This document shows, piece by piece, positions 20,900 to 33,470 of a stretch of DNA of 64,000 bases (the stretch's first letter is position 1; every line of letters begins with the position of its first letter). Origin of the DNA: Nothophaeocryptopus gaeumannii (Eukaryota > Ascomycota > Dothideomycetes > Mycosphaerellales > Mycosphaerellaceae); contig JASISA010000001.1 of NCBI GenBank assembly GCA_031771865.1, positions 1,984,001-2,048,000 on the forward strand. The letters run 5' to 3'. Made by a program: the position numbers and the translations under genes. Under the pieces are notes generated by a model. It saw only the letters and a list, made by a program, of their open reading frames with translations. It was not told where the DNA came from and did no database searches.

Positions 20900-23119
20900 T
20901 TAGTTGCAGCAATCGTTGCTGCCACCCTTCTCTTGCTTGCCGCCGAACGCGAAGCGGCTGATACTGTCTATAACACCCTTGATACCCGACTTCCCTGCCG
21001 CGACCTGGCTCGGCGTGCTTGAGTATGAAGGTGGAACGTCCATGCACGGGTTCGACGTAAAGAAATTCCGAGGCCCTGCCACGTGTTAGTCACGGTTCGC
21101 ATGATCGATCGTACAACAAGCAACAATGCTCTGGGCTTACTCATAAGGACTGTCATAGGCTCAGCTGGCATCACTGGGTAGTCCTCTGGCGATGGGAAAT
21201 GTGTCAGGCCAAAGGTGTGCCAGAGAACGACGTCCGTGTTGTCCAGCGAGCCTTCCGGATCGGCATCAATCCACGCGGGGATGCCCTGAGAGGGTTCGCC
21301 GCTCGTCTGGGGCACGTGGCGTCCAGCGGGGTGTATCTGGTCGTCGGAATCTGGAGTCGTTGTCAGTTACACCGAGCAGAGGCACACGTGGTCTGAAGGT
21401 CATGAGAGACTTACATTTCGTGACGTGGACTGCATGTCTGGCGAATCCAGCTCGCTTCCAGACGAGAGATCCTTCTTTGGGAAGCAAGCTTGGCACTTCC
21501 CTACTGACAAGCTTGTAGGACACTGGCTTCTTACTGTACGGATTGAGCTTGTTGGTGTTGGCCATGTCCCACGTACGGCTGGTGTTTCCATCGTAGTCGC
21601 TCTTGGCTGTGCCCATCTTCTCCATTTTGGTCTTCTTCGCGTAGAAGGCGTTACCACGTGGGTTCTCCTTGCTGCCGACCTCGCCGTCTCCACGAACAGC
21701 GTCCACTTGGAAGATAGTGTTGTCGGATCCATCAACATTCGGGTCGAGACGTAGGCAGAAAAGATGCTGGTGATTGTGGGCATTGACGCCAGGATAAACT
21801 TCTGTACCCCACGGCGCCGCCTCCTCGCCTGGCGCAAGTGCATAAGTGTTCAGGATACCGGTGAGCTTGATTTCCAGCTGAATGGTGCCGTCCAGATGGA
21901 ACATCCAGTAAACGCAGTACTCGTAGTTGGCAGCGGTGAAGATGTGGCTGATGACGAACTTTCGAGCTCGTGTCACAGTGTTTGACTCGTCTCTAAAGTC
22001 CATGTGTTTAAACAAGATGCCCGCGTCCTCTTCGTGGATGCAGATAGCATTCTTTATCGTCTGCACATCTCCAGCACGATTGACAAAGTCGGCATCCATA
22101 TAATGAATTGCACCCTTGCAATCACATCCAAGAGCAAGCGAATTGGTCATGTAACCTCCTCCATATTCTCCAAGATCGAAAGCATGCTTCCTCTGATGTG
22201 GATGTTCGGGATTCCCGTACGGAACGACCATCTCCGCAAGAGACATACGCCAAAACACAGGTCGTACATTTCCCTTGTCATTGAAAGTAATGTTCGAGAG
22301 AACAATACCCTCTCGGTAGTTGAACCCCACGTGGATGGTCCAGTTCTGCCATTTTAATGTCCTTCCATCGACCGTGAACGACACACCCTCTGGCTGGGAT
22401 ATATTGATCGGCTTGAGGTCTTTCCTGAATCCACCTTCTTTCTTAATCGCATCGGCGTGATAGTTGATCGGCGGGGCTGTGTTCAGAGGTCGGCGCACTT
22501 TCGGGACATCGATATGGATGATCTCTTGTGTATCGGCGTTGTAAATAGGGCAGAAGTCAAGCGGATAGGTATACTGGCTGTCGTCGATGTTCGGTCGGTA
22601 GTACATCAGAGCTTGCTGAAGACGAATGGAAGAGCCGAAACGCTCGTCGTAGCCAATGGTCCATGGATCGCAGTACACCTTGTACATGTCCTCTGGCGGG
22701 ATTCCGAGAATCCCACATTGCTCGATGACCTTGGGATCTTTCCTCACCACGGTCTCCACAATCTGCAGGTCCTCCATCGTGATCAAAGGCTGTACTCCCT
22801 CCGTGAGCTCCCACTTCGTGATCCTGCCCTCATTGAGATCAACCAACCCATCGAAGACCTTGCTTCCTCTGCCAATCGCCACAATGTCCGCCACACGATG
22901 CGGTCTTGGAACAGTCGCCGGAGATGCAAGCCATGCCATCATATCGGCCTTCCGAGGCTCCCATAGCGAGACCGCATTGAAGTGTACATTGGGATACTCT
23001 CGCCGCACGATTGCGACAGCAGTCGCGATCTCATCTCCAGAGAGCGGATCGAAAGGGTAGGCTTGGACCTTCTGCCCCGTAACGTGCGCGGTGACCTGCT
23101 GGAGGCGTTCGAGGACCAT
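20900..23119 (-). CDS. Copper amine oxidase (primary amine oxidase)
   Basis: Three exons, 21415-23119, 21141-21350 and 20900-21075, with introns of 64 and 65 nt; 696 residues. It oxidises primary amines to aldehydes with release of H2O2 and ammonia. The topaquinone precursor Tyr is in AANYEYCVYW (about residue 399), the catalytic base Asp in HAFDLGEYGGG (about 315), copper ligands in NHQHLF (about 450 and 452) and the third His in GLTHFPSPEDYPVMPAE; the family end LRPRNFFTSNPCMDVP is present across the last splice junction. Start chosen at ATG 23119 (MVLERLQQV); the open frame upstream has only GTG and reads like an intron 3' end (CCTTGCAG), so a short upstream exon is possible. The C-terminus ends DCCN, not a peroxisomal signal. 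It lets the fungus use amines as a nitrogen source. Confidence 0.95.
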
Positions 23120-23795
23120 CTTGTCGTCGTACCGTAAAGCTGCAAGGTCAAGGTAGGGATTGGAAAACGAGAGGGGAGGAGTCAGAGACAAAGAGGAGCT
23201 CACAACCTAAAAGATATGCTCTTCAAGAGCGCCGAGCTGGTACTTTCTACATCAATGTACTTTTCATTGACAAAAACTTACCCCGCCGACACGCGCATAT
23301 CCGTCGCGAATCTACGAATCGATCGAGCGTGACAACCGCGTGGAAGTGGATGTTTCCCAGTTGCCCGAATGCGATAAGAGCTCCAGGCCGGCGGGCGATA
23401 AGCATTCTTGCTCCGCCCTAGCACTTTATTTCCAGAATCAGGAACCATAGTCGATGTTGCGGGAGGAGATTCATCTCGAAGGAGTAAATCACACCCTCCG
23501 CAGCAATTGAATGTCGTTCGGAAGGAGATGTCAATGCTGGCAGAGGACAGGACACGAGGGGCAGTTAAGTCAACGCGTTGCGTAGATTTGAGCAGGTTGC
23601 ACTGCTTGCTCCGAGCGTGTTCAAGGGGTTTGCTGTGTCATGTGACCGCAAGATCTTGCTATTCTGGGACAAAATCCATGTCGCCGGCTTCGGATGGGCT
23701 TGCTGTCGTGAAATGAATAATATACAGTGTCCAACGCTGAAAGACAAAGTGTTTAACGACGAGCTCGCTCAAACAATGACCGTGTGATCTGTTGG
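23120..23795. other. Intergenic
   Basis: About 680 bp: promoter of the amine oxidase and 3' flank of the Cut12-like gene. Nothing else seen. Confidence 0.4.
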
Positions 23796-25607
23796 TCAAG
23801 ACACCTTTCTTCCGCCGCGAGCAAGGCGCTCTCTGGCTCTCGCCAGAGAATCAGCATTGATCTCTCTACCGGACTTGTTGTAGTGTCGCTTCTCCCCAGC
23901 TGGCGCGCTCATTGCATTCCAAGCGGTTGACGGTGTAGGCTGATCGTCTTTGTGTGCCAATCTTGAGGGTGATGTATTCTCCTTAGTGCTGACTGGTCTA
24001 CTCCTGGCTTCTCGGGACGCTGACTTCATCTCAGTTGGGGAGAATGGCCGTTCCCTGGCTGCGTCGGGCTCGAAGAGACTGGACGATGGTACTTGAATTG
24101 AAAGATCGACACCCTTTGCAGCTCGCTTCTCTTGTGGAGATTGCGAAGTTTTAGGTGATTGAGCCAAGGGCGAGTCGCGTTGCTGCTCGTGCTTTGGTGA
24201 CGGTGGTTGCATGCCCATAGACATTGCCAACGATATGGCGTCTTTCTGAATGCTGTTCACGTCGATCGACTGCAACTGGTTTGCATCTGGGCCACTGACA
24301 ATAGCTCGACTAGCTTCAGGGGAAGGCGGTCGCTTGTCAGGCTGTTCGGGGCCTAGACTCGAAGGCGGCGCCCAAGTATCATCCTCAATCTTGGGTTGCG
24401 TGTGTCGAGGCCTTATTCGAGGTTTCACGGTCTCAATCTCGGGCTGAGCAGGCTTGTCGATCGTTGACTCGACCTCGGAAGGTACGCTCGTAGCGTGCGC
24501 CGGCACAGTCGGAGCGTGTGCATACGACGGAGGCCTCCAGGAATTTCGTTCTTGGTCCGTTTTCTCAGCTAATTTTGTCGCGAGTGCTACCTCTCCGCCT
24601 CGTCTGTAGCTCGTCGTGCCAAAGCCTCGCTTCAGCCGACTAAGTTCATCCTGAGCTGTGTGCTCTGCCCCCTGACTTTGTCGAAGCTTCTCTTGAAAGT
24701 CTTTCAACTGCGCTTCAAGCTCAGCGGTTCGTCGCTCAAGTCGATCGGCTCTTTTCCTCTCCTGTTTCAGTTGATCGGCAAGCTCATTGCACTGGTCGTC
24801 TTTGTCTCTTGCATAACTCTTCGCAGACTTCTGCTTCGCAACGAGCTTCTTAACCTCGCGCGTCGATTTCTCCCTGTACATTTCGTACTCATTTCTCCAG
24901 TACTTGCCTGACTCAGACCTTGGCCCTGCAAGATCCACCGTATGTTCGACTTCATCAGGCTGATCATCTCGTTGTCTGCTGTTCTTTCCTAGTCTGACTT
25001 TCCTCTTCGTTGACTCGTCGCGTGCCTGCTCCAGCGCCTCGGTGAGCTTGTTGCGAGCCCTCGGCTTCTCAATCGTGTCCTCGATGTGATCCGCCTCAGC
25101 TGAAGCTTTTGCCCATGGACTCGGGAACTTGCCGGGGCAATCATCTGGTAAGCCGCTCTTGAGCGGACGCTTCTGCTCGTTATCCACAACATGCTCCGGA
25201 AAGGTAACCGTCTTTCGCTTGCCGGCGGCAGTGCCCGGAGTCATCAAGATTCCCTTCGTAGGGGATGGAAGTGGCTCCGGCGCAACTGCTTCTTCGAATC
25301 TGTTCATTGCGGTCGCGTCGTTGGTGCTCTTTGGTCTTATCATTTGTGGCCGTGTATTCCGTCCTGCGCGCGCACTATCGGTGTTCGAGTGTCGTCGCGG
25401 CTTCAGCTGGGCGGTTCCGGGCGTTCCAAAGATGGCATGTTTGAATGCGCGAACTGCGAAGACTGGCGCGGGAGTCTCTGGAGGTTCTATGTAGCCAGTC
25501 GTGTCGGAGTCTGTTCAGGTTAGCAATGGCTTCGTTGACATGGATCAGGCTGCGTCCGCACCACCGTTGCCGTCGTGCGGCTTCTGGCCAGCAAGCCAAT
25601 GGAGCAT
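23796..25607 (-). CDS. Spindle pole body-associated Cut12-domain protein
   Basis: Two exons: about 25562-25607 and 23796-25510, with a short intron ending in a good branch point and acceptor (TTGCTAACCTGAACAG); 586 residues. The donor is either of two neighbouring sites three bases apart. The opening MLHWLAGQ... followed by GYIEPPETPAPVFAVRAFK and FGTPGTA is the usual start of fungal Cut12 homologues. The Cut12 domain is the block GKYWRNEYEMYREKSTREV and the long coiled coil after it (about residues 190-300, KQERKRADRLERRTAELEAQL). The rest is Ser/Pro rich and low complexity. In fission yeast, Cut12 is a spindle pole component that promotes mitotic entry; here the role is inferred by homology. 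Confidence 0.85.
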
Positions 25608-25885
25608 TTCGATAGATTATTCGCGGTCGCGGGTTATTCTACTACAGCATGGTATCGGTAGCGATTGGTGGGAGGAGGTCTTCAGCGTTGGAGTTTCGAA
25701 AGAAGCCGAGTAAACAGAGTAAACAAAAGCTAGTCGCGTCCCACGCTCGCTTGTGATAGTGATAGTGCCTTCCGATAACGCCTCGGCAGCTTCCGAAGTG
25801 CAAACCTCACGCTTCAGGCTTCACTCCTGACTTCTGCCACAGTGCACACTACCATTCATCTCTAGCCATCGTCCGCAGCATCGAC

Positions 25886-26056
25886 TTATAGCTGATACTG
25901 ATACCTGGAGACGTCGCCCTTGTTTTCGGGCATTCTCTCATACGAACTTGTCCCTTCGAACTTCACTCCATTCCTCTTGTCCCGCTGCCTGTTGCTCAAG
26001 ATCAAGCCGACATACAGTGTGCTCATCGATACAATGGCAAGGGCGTTCATGCCCAT
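25886..26056 (-). CDS. Small single-span membrane protein, unknown function (possible last exon)
   Basis: 56 residues from ATG 26056 to stop at 25886. One hydrophobic helix (NALAIVSMSTLYVGLIL) is followed by a charged tail (SNRQRDKRNGVKFEGTSSYERMPENKGDVSRYQYQL in part), a layout seen in small mitochondrial or ER membrane proteins. The open frame runs a few codons upstream through RLFKVG before a stop, so this may be the last exon of a two-exon gene with acceptor near 26074. I do not recognise the family. Coding status rests on composition only. Confidence 0.4.
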   Translation of the reverse strand: MGMNALAIVSMSTLYVGLILSNRQRDKRNGVKFEGTSSYERMPENKGDVSRYQYQL

Positions 26057-28914
26057 GCCGACCTTAAACAACCGGGCCTCTGGTCTTCATGTCTCGCCGC
26101 ATTTTGCTCCTCCAATCTCCATTGTACGTTGCTCGTGAATGTTCGACTTTTCACTGTTTGTGTAGATATTGTTAGTGCAATCATTTCCACGACTGATATT
26201 TTTATCACCACAGCAATCGTCTTCTACGCGGTTCAGCGAGTGATTGTAGCTTTTTGCCTTACTGCAACGTGGCCGAAGTTGGGTATACTTTTGTCAACAC
26301 CGTGATAGTCTTGCCGGCCCTCATGTCAAACGATCAGAACCCTAAAGTTGTTCATGCTTGTCGTAAGTCGCAACATGCATAGCCGTTTCGGAGTTGGGAT
26401 GACGTGTGAAGAAAGCTGTTCCTGGTCGTCCTGTAACGAGAGAAATCTGTCTAGTTCGCTAGAAGATCGGTTTCAAACTGGTCCTGGAAATATGGCGAAT
26501 ATGGAGCGTGCTCGCATGCATGACTCTCAGGTAATTTATTGATTTGTAGCCGCTCATAAGAGTCTGTTTCGAAGCGAGAGCGTATCGTCGATCGGGCAGA
26601 GAGAGTCTTTCATGGAGTATCGATCTCTCTTTGAAGTAATTTGGATTTTGACAAGCATCTCACCTGACCGCACCGCCATGTGGGGAATGAGCTCATCACA
26701 CTGCGCAGCGCGCAAAAGTGGGCTGCTGGGCCTATCGCGATGAGAGAAAGGATTGGCGTCGGTGCCATGCGCTGGAGCGGAGGGAGACTGTAAGCAGGTG
26801 ATGCATCCGCAGGTGTACCGCAGGAGGGCCAATACTGTGTACCAACAGGTGCATCCGCGGTTCCGCGACAACGCGGCGGGTGGCCATGGCGAGTCTAGTT
26901 GGTACGGAAGGTAGTCGCTTGTGTCGCCGGCACACAGGACACACATGTCTCTAGAAGGTTCGCCGCAGAATGTCCTCTGCGGTGCAACGTTGCTGGCTCT
27001 GGCGTACGGCTTCTGTGTTTCCAGAGCGGCTGTTTCTGTGGGATGAAAGGGCTACACAGCCTCTCAATTTCACCGACGTGGAAGTGCGAGCATGGCACAT
27101 GCAGACAAGATGCAGATGAGAAGCGAGCTGCTCCTCCTGTCCACGTCGAGTAGACCGCTGCTTGCATACATACCAAATATGACAGCTGGCCGACCGAACG
27201 AGCAAATAGTAGAATCCAGTAGGCTTGTCTGCCGATATATGGTGAACTTACGCTCCGGCTCATCATTGAATGAGTACCGAAGCCGAGCAGGCCATGGGAG
27301 TTGTAGCAGGGCTTGTGCGGCAGACGGGCAGCATGTGAAGCAAGGGGCCTGGGGGTCAGATTCGCAACGAAGGTTTGAGGTTTGAGCTTCTAGCAGCGCC
27401 ATGGAGCGGGCCGAGAAGCACTCGTGCAGGAGATCAGCGGACAGCGATGGCAGATGATGAATGGACGACTTGTTGAACGTCGAGGCTCGCCGGCGCAGGA
27501 CTACTGGATGCATACGATGCGTCGAGCGTGTGGCAGCGAGGCGAGAGGGTGTGCTGCGGCAAAGCGATTTGCTGCCATCTGAGACACATATGTCCGTCGC
27601 TGCTTCTTGCGCATGCTCATACGCGACTGAGTGCAGGACGCTATCGCTAGTGAAAGCAGCTATCCATGTCTTCATACTACTCTCCCAGATTTCCTCGCAC
27701 GGCAGACGGCTGGGACAAGGGAGCCCGCCGGGCGCGCTGACGGCGACTTGACAGCAGTTACAGCGTGCAGCATAAGCTAGGAGATAGGATGTGAAGCGGC
27801 AGGTGTGCAGGCGAGCGACAAACGGGAATAGGTGAGGTGAGGTGAGGTGAGGCAAGGTGAGAAGGGAAGGGAGGCATCGATTGGGGAACAGGCCATCGCG
27901 GACTGCCAGCAACTCGGAGAATTTTGCCCACTGACTTGACTGGCTGGACTGAGTTGACCCTGGGACGTTGGACAACACTGCAGCAGCAGCAGTAGTGGCA
28001 GCTAAGACGGGCGCTCGCTAGAGCAGTAATATCATGAGTGGGCGGCGTACAGTGTGGTCTCCTGCTCCTTAATGGCAGATGGAGATGCACGGCCGCTTAA
28101 ATTTGATGCTTGAGAGATGAGCGAAATGCGATGATGATAGTCCCGGCTTCCTTCCGTCCCCTGATTCCACTCCCATTTGTCTCTTAGTCCTGGGCCGCGT
28201 GCACTCCTTGTGGTCTTTATAACAACCACCTTTTCTCTGGTGTTGCCGTCGCCCTGACCCTCTACCTTTACCTCACACCCTCTTAATACTCACCCCCGCC
28301 ATCACCGCCATTCCGCCGTGTCCGAACCACGAGCGGATTGGAAGAGGCAGCAGTCGTCTGGCGCGACGTCGGGCGTAACCGAGGCCAGCGTGACGAACGA
28401 AGACTGGCTTTGGCTTTCGAATTTGCTAGCCCTGCCAACCTTCGGCAGCGTGCCAGAGGCCTTGCTCCAACCTGCACTCAATAATACAGCGAGCAGGACC
28501 GCATACACCCACGGAAGCGCTTGGAGGCGTGGCACAGTCATTCTTTGTCCCTTCACCGTCGCTGATTCACGCGGCCACGGCGCGCGACAGCCACCCGCTG
28601 CTCGCCCTGCTACACTGGGAAACCTGCGGCATCAACACAGCTGCACCTAATACTGCTTCCACTTGCACACGCTCCTCCACCACCGCGTTCCGCACCCTGC
28701 GTGTGCTCGCTCCCACCCAAGCACCCGTCGTGCAGCAGCGCCCTCCACCTCCTCCTCCTCCTCCTTCTGTACTATACGCATCTGGCCTGCGAGCTGGCTG
28801 CAGCAGAGTCTTTGCGTCCAGCTTGGCGGTCACCTCGTGAGCGGATATCGAGTGTCTGCAGCGTCCACCTTCACACCGCGCAGCCCACGTTCCACCCGTG
28901 AACGCCGTCCGGAG
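26057..28914. other. Long intergenic region with 5' leader of the RNA-binding protein gene
   Basis: About 2.9 kb without a supported gene. A minus-strand open frame of 302 codons (27070-27978) is compositionally unlike protein (Cys/Ser/Arg/Leu mix, no domains) and lies in the probable promoter. From about 28200 the + strand is C/T rich (runs of CCTCCT near 28745-28765), as is usual for leaders of long fungal transcripts. The frame upstream of the start stays open from 28663 but contains no ATG. Confidence 0.45.
27831..27850 (+). repeat. Short tandem repeat (GGTGA)4
   Basis: Four perfect units of GGTGA followed by a degenerate fifth (GGCAAGGTGA), in the promoter region of the RNA-binding protein gene. 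Confidence 0.85.
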
Positions 28915-30827
28915 ATGATGAACACCCACAACTTCGACATGTATTACGACAACCCCGCCAACCGATCGCCGAATTCCCAGCGTCAGAACTCACTCCACCG
29001 CCAAAACTCGCGACAGCAGTTCGAGGGTGCTTACGGCCACCTGCCATCCGGCCTATACACCGCAGAGGATCACGCAAACACCTTCAATGGGAACAGATTT
29101 CAAGATATGCGGAACGCAACCGTCGGAGGCTACGGCAATGGCTACGACATGGGAGGCCAGTCGTGGAACGCCGGCGCGTTCAGCCAGAACAACACTTTGA
29201 ACGGACTCGGTGGACCGGGTCTCCGAAAGCCCCCATCAAGAGGCGGACGAGCTGGACTGCCATCCGTACGTGTGGAATTAACCTTCTCTGGGGAGACATA
29301 TCGCTAATTTGTGTGTAGGCCTGGCTCGACCAGCAGCAACAGGTGCCTATGAATCCGTACATGGGCGGAGGCATGGGAGGCCACATGAACCGCCAGGACG
29401 CCATGATCTCCGAGCCCGACGAGGAGCTCATACCCACCGCCATCGTCATTAAGAACATTCCCTTCGCTGTCAAGAAAGAGCAGCTGGTCGCGATCATGAC
29501 AGACATGGGACTGCCATTACCGTATGCGTTTAACTACCACTTCGATAATGGGGTCTTCAGGGGTCTTGCATTCGCAAACTTCACCAACCCGGAGGAGACG
29601 GCCACTGTGATTGACGCAATGAATCACTTTGAGCTTAACGGGCGGAAATTGAGGGTAGAGTACAAGAAGATGCTGCCGGCTGCTGAACGCGAACGCATAG
29701 AGCGCGAAAAGCGTGAACGCAGAGGGCAGTTGGAGGAGCAGCACCGGCCCATGGCACCATCGGGATTGCAGACACAGGCTTCAGCCTCTTCGCTTTCCTC
29801 GCGCGTGCTCAACACCAGCTCGCCATCTCCCGTCTCCGCTCGGAACCAGAAGATGGGACCCGGCTTTCCTGGTCCTGGATCTTTCCCACCGGATCCGAAC
29901 ATGGGCGTTGATGTGGATCTCAATGACCCAGCAGCCCTTCAGTACTACTCGAAGCTATTGCTCTTCAAAGAAGACACGGCCAGAGATCTTGTAGTCTTCT
30001 CTCCCACTCTGTCGCCACCAGAGCGGAGGATTGTGCACACGCTAGCCCACCACATGGGTCTTGGGCACGTGTCCAAGGGCGAATCTGACCGTCGAGCAGT
30101 TCACGTGTTCAAAGAGGGTCGCCAACGCCTGAGCCCGCCAATGCCAACTATTCCGAGCCTTCAAGCCGATCAGAGACGCGGTCTCAACAGAGCCGCAACG
30201 ACTGATTTCAGCGATGTTCGAGCTAACGAGGGATATTATAGCGCACACAACCTCCGCCATCAGGCTTCCGGATACTTGCCCGGCTACCAAGAGTCACCAG
30301 GCGGTCTTGGCCCAGGCAACCCGCTACGCTCCGCCAAGTCCTTTGCCGATTTGCGCTCTTATACACCATCTCCGGTGCCATCGACTGCGAGCTTCCCGGC
30401 AGCACTCAGTAACAATGTGGCTCGGCTCCAAGAGTTCGGCCGCGAGAGCACACAGTCGAACACTCCAGCCTTGATGACCCCGACCTCTAGCCTTCCAGAC
30501 CGCGGCGATGCTACTGGCATCATCAACGGTCTTGGCAACATGAATCTGGGACCTGGGTTTGGAGGAAGCCCACGCGGCCTGCGTGGCTTTCCATCTTGGG
30601 ACCGCGAGAATCCAGGTCCAATTGGCAGCAATCGCTCATTCAGCACAAACTACGACGATCGATCTCAGACCCGCAGCGCCATGCAGGGTGGTCCCGAGCG
30701 TCAGCCGCGTGGCCCTCTGCCTGAGCGAGGCGCTGGCTTTCCACGCCGACAGAACGGCCATGTGCAACGAAACAGCGACGAGCTGTCCCAGCAGAGCAGC
30801 GCTACCGAGATCACAGTCGAGCACTAG
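28915..30827 (+). CDS. RRM plus R3H domain RNA-binding protein (Pin4/Cip2 type)
   Basis: Two exons, 28915-29265 and 29319-30827, intron 53 nt in phase 0; 619 residues. The first 150 residues are Asn/Gly/Gln rich. An RRM follows at about 160-240: TAIVIKNIPFAVKKEQL (RNP2) and GVFRGLAFANF (RNP1), ending RKLRVEYKK. After a Ser-rich spacer an R3H domain appears at about 325-390 (YYSKLLLFKEDTARDLVVFSPTLSPPERRIVHTLAHHMGLGH). This domain pair is found in fungal Pin4 and Cip2, cytoplasmic regulators of mRNA stability in stress and cell cycle. The rest is low complexity with FADLRSYTPSPVPSTASFP-type Ser/Pro motifs, possible kinase sites. Long leader, see the region upstream. Confidence 0.9.
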
Positions 30828-31900
30828 AAATGCACCCTGCGCCATGTTGTCAGTCGCTCCCGACCTTCCTCGAAAACACGACTGGACGAAGATCTGCTGC
30901 TCTCCACATCCCTCCTTGGACAACATTGCATGACTTGACGAACACCAACGAAAGCATGACTAGCATCATCTAGCGAATCGACAGCTACTCACCACCTGTC
31001 GACGAACGCTCTTGACCTCGCACGACGTCGAATGATGACCACCACAACTTACGATCGGAACGACCGATACGAGAATGAACAGAAAAGTAGAGAAGACATT
31101 AAGGAGCTCACTGCCCGCCGCCACGACTGTCAAGAAAAAGAAATACCCCACAAACTCATGACCTGACCGCATGACGACTCCTTTTGCATTTGGAACCACA
31201 CTTCTACCATCCGCGCGAATTGCATCACTGCAGGGGAAAGGAAATATGGATGCCTTTACAATGGGTAATAATTGAACGGCTGTTGTCTGATTGATTGATT
31301 GTACTGCGCTTGCTTGTTTGTTTTGTCGCCGCCCGCGCGCGCTGCTCCCTCGCAAAGATTGTTCGGCATTCACATGGGCGATGGGCGTAATGCGGGAGTT
31401 TCAACACTTGGATTGGATGGGGTTTGGGATGGATGGCGGGAGAGGAGGAGAATTGTCTGGCGCGCTCGCCTACTCATACCACAGCGCTCGCGCTGAGTTC
31501 CAGGAGGGCTCGAGCGGCGCTACTCTTCTCACTCTCTCGGTCAGGAAACCCTCTTGTTTGACAGTTGGAAAATGTGTGCGTTTTGATTGATTGTACCTGC
31601 ACCTGCACCTTGTTGTTGAGTTTGTCGTTTCTGTTACTGCTTTGCTTTCTTCACTTCATGATTTGATGTATTAACGAGAAGAGCTTCGTGTGCTGCTTCA
31701 TTGCTGGCGCTTCTGCTGATTGATGCTGTTGTGATGGGACCCAAGAAGAGACGGCTGATTTTGCGAGTTGATACATCAAAGGTGACAGATGTAGTAACAA
31801 GGAGAAGAAATGAAGAATTTTGTTGGATGATTGAACACCGCCTTTCAGTTTCAGTCGCTGTGCAGTGCAATATTCATCGTTGAACAGAAGCATTGCTGCT
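30828..31900. other. Intergenic between convergent genes
   Basis: About 1.1 kb between two 3' ends; T-rich toward 31550-31650. No gene supported. Confidence 0.4.
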
Positions 31901-33166
31901 CTACAGACTGAACCTCGTCCGCACCTTCTCATCATGCGCCTTCCATTCCCACTCCTGCCCACTGACCCTCTGTATCCCTTTGTCCACCCTCCTTAACTTC
32001 ATCGTAAACCTCGGTCCCAACTCCTGCAATCCAACTCGTAGATCTTCCGCGCCTTTCATCGTCTTCCCATCGGCTCCTTGTATGGTCTTCTCCGTCACCC
32101 TCTTATCCCGAAACACATATCGATGTCTCCGGAAGAAAACATAATCTCTCTGGTTGTGCATTGTGACGACCTGCCGGCCTTGGATTTCTGGTCGGGGTGG
32201 GAAGAGGGATTTGAAGAGGTGGGCGGTGAGGAGGCCGAGGGGTGTGCGGAAGCCGTTTAGGATGAGTTCGGGGAAATGGTTGGTTGGGTTTCCGTGGCCG
32301 GGGAGCTTCTTCCCTGGAATCCAATTTGATATGCTGAAGTGGAACATGGGTCCCTCTGGCAAAGCTACAATATCTATCCCTTTGGGACGTTTGAGGTCTT
32401 CGTTCAGGACTACGACGTGTGTGTAGCCTCGTTCGGGGGATGAGGCGTATTGGCAGATTTCGCGCACGCTGTATTTGTAGGCGTGGAAGTGGGCTGTGCG
32501 TTTTATGTATTGGCTGTTGGGGAAGAGGGTTGTGAGGAGTTGGGCTTCAGTGTGGAGGGTGGAGTTTATGGACGTCGTTATGAGGACCTTGGGTGCTTTG
32601 GATTCGTCGAGGTCGAAGAGGCGAGGGAATTTTGCTTTGAGAGCTTCGGGGCGGACGGTCATGTCTGTTGCTGCAGACGGGGCGACGCTGGGTGCTTCGC
32701 TGGGTGCGCGATCGGGTGGGGGTTGTAGGCCTTGGTCGTCGTCCTCATCTTCTCCGTTCTCGGATTCGGAGTCGAGCATGCTGTCATGATCATCCTCTTC
32801 TGCTTCATCCGCCTCTGCCTTCTCCGTGACCTCTTCATCCTCGCCGTCGTCTAGCTCCGGCAGGTCCTCTGTGTCTGCGACGCTCTCCAATTTTCTTCGC
32901 TTCGGGTCGAGTATGTTGATCGCCTTGCCCAGACCGACATCGTCTTCGTCCGCAGATTCCACCTCATCCCACGTCCGCTTGTTGTCTATCGTCTGTGGCA
33001 CATTCTTCGCCTGTCTCTGCGCTCGAAGGTGCGGATTCTTGTCTTCATGTCTGCGCCGCCGTAATCGCTCGTCTCGCTTGGCGCTCTCCTTTTGCTTCTT
33101 GGTCTTCAAATGCTGCTCTTGTCTCTTTTGCTTGTTCGCAATCTTGGTCGGATTGAAGGAGCCCAT
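31901..33166 (-). CDS. RPF1: Ribosome production factor 1 (Brix domain)
   Basis: Single exon, 421 residues, ATG at 33166. The N-terminal 60 residues are Lys/Arg rich (KIANKQKRQEQHLKTKKQK), then a long acidic stretch (about 90-160, Asp/Glu runs). The Brix domain follows: APKVLITTSINSTLHTEAQLL, HVVVLNEDLKRPKGIDIVALPEGPMFHFSISNW, TNHFPELILNGFRTPLG, VVTMHNQRDYVFFRRHRYVF and LQELGPRFTMKLRRVDKGI. This order and length are those of Rpf1, a nucleolar factor needed for 27S pre-rRNA processing and 60S assembly. It shares a 304-bp divergent upstream region with the glycyl-tRNA synthetase gene, fitting co-regulation of translation genes. Confidence 0.95.
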   Translation of the reverse strand: MGSFNPTKIANKQKRQEQHLKTKKQKESAKRDERLRRRRHEDKNPHLRAQRQAKNVPQTIDNKRTWDEVESADEDDVGLGKAINILDPKRRKLESVADTEDLPELDDGEDEEVTEKAEADEAEEDDHDSMLDSESENGEDEDDDQGLQPPPDRAPSEAPSVAPSAATDMTVRPEALKAKFPRLFDLDESKAPKVLITTSINSTLHTEAQLLTTLFPNSQYIKRTAHFHAYKYSVREICQYASSPERGYTHVVVLNEDLKRPKGIDIVALPEGPMFHFSISNWIPGKKLPGHGNPTNHFPELILNGFRTPLGLLTAHLFKSLFPPRPEIQGRQVVTMHNQRDYVFFRRHRYVFRDKRVTEKTIQGADGKTMKGAEDLRVGLQELGPRFTMKLRRVDKGIQRVSGQEWEWKAHDEKVRTRFSL

Positions 33167-33470
33167 ATTGGTTCAGCGGATGTGTTGAATCAGATGCGGC
33201 GTTATGTTCCTCCTCGGTCTCAAAAAGTTCGAGACTGCCAAGAGATCGGCCCAAATTTCTGGAGAAAGCTGGCCTGTGCGCAGGAGCTGTTTGAACTTTG
33301 AAACGCCTTCTCCATACATGGAAGGACTCATATCACACGACAACGCATCTACGACTACAAAAGGGCGTATCTGTCAGCATTACCACATACGGTCACCGAC
33401 GATCTCGCCCTCGACTCTCATTTCGCCGGTGTTGGCTTGCCTTTGAACAGCACTTGACTCAGGCCATTAT
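33167..33470. promoter_or_regulatory. Divergent promoter between RPF1 and glycyl-tRNA synthetase
   Basis: 304 bp separate the two start codons, so both core promoters must lie here or inside the leaders. No single motif can be assigned with certainty. Confidence 0.6.

Noticed and set aside
20661..21047. Minus-strand frame overlapping the last exon of the amine oxidase
   Set aside because: Other frame; the spliced amine oxidase end (RPRNFFTSNPCMD) is decisive.
27070..27978. Minus-strand open frame of 302 codons
   Set aside because: No domains, composition of a chance frame, lies in the promoter region of the RNA-binding protein gene on the other strand.
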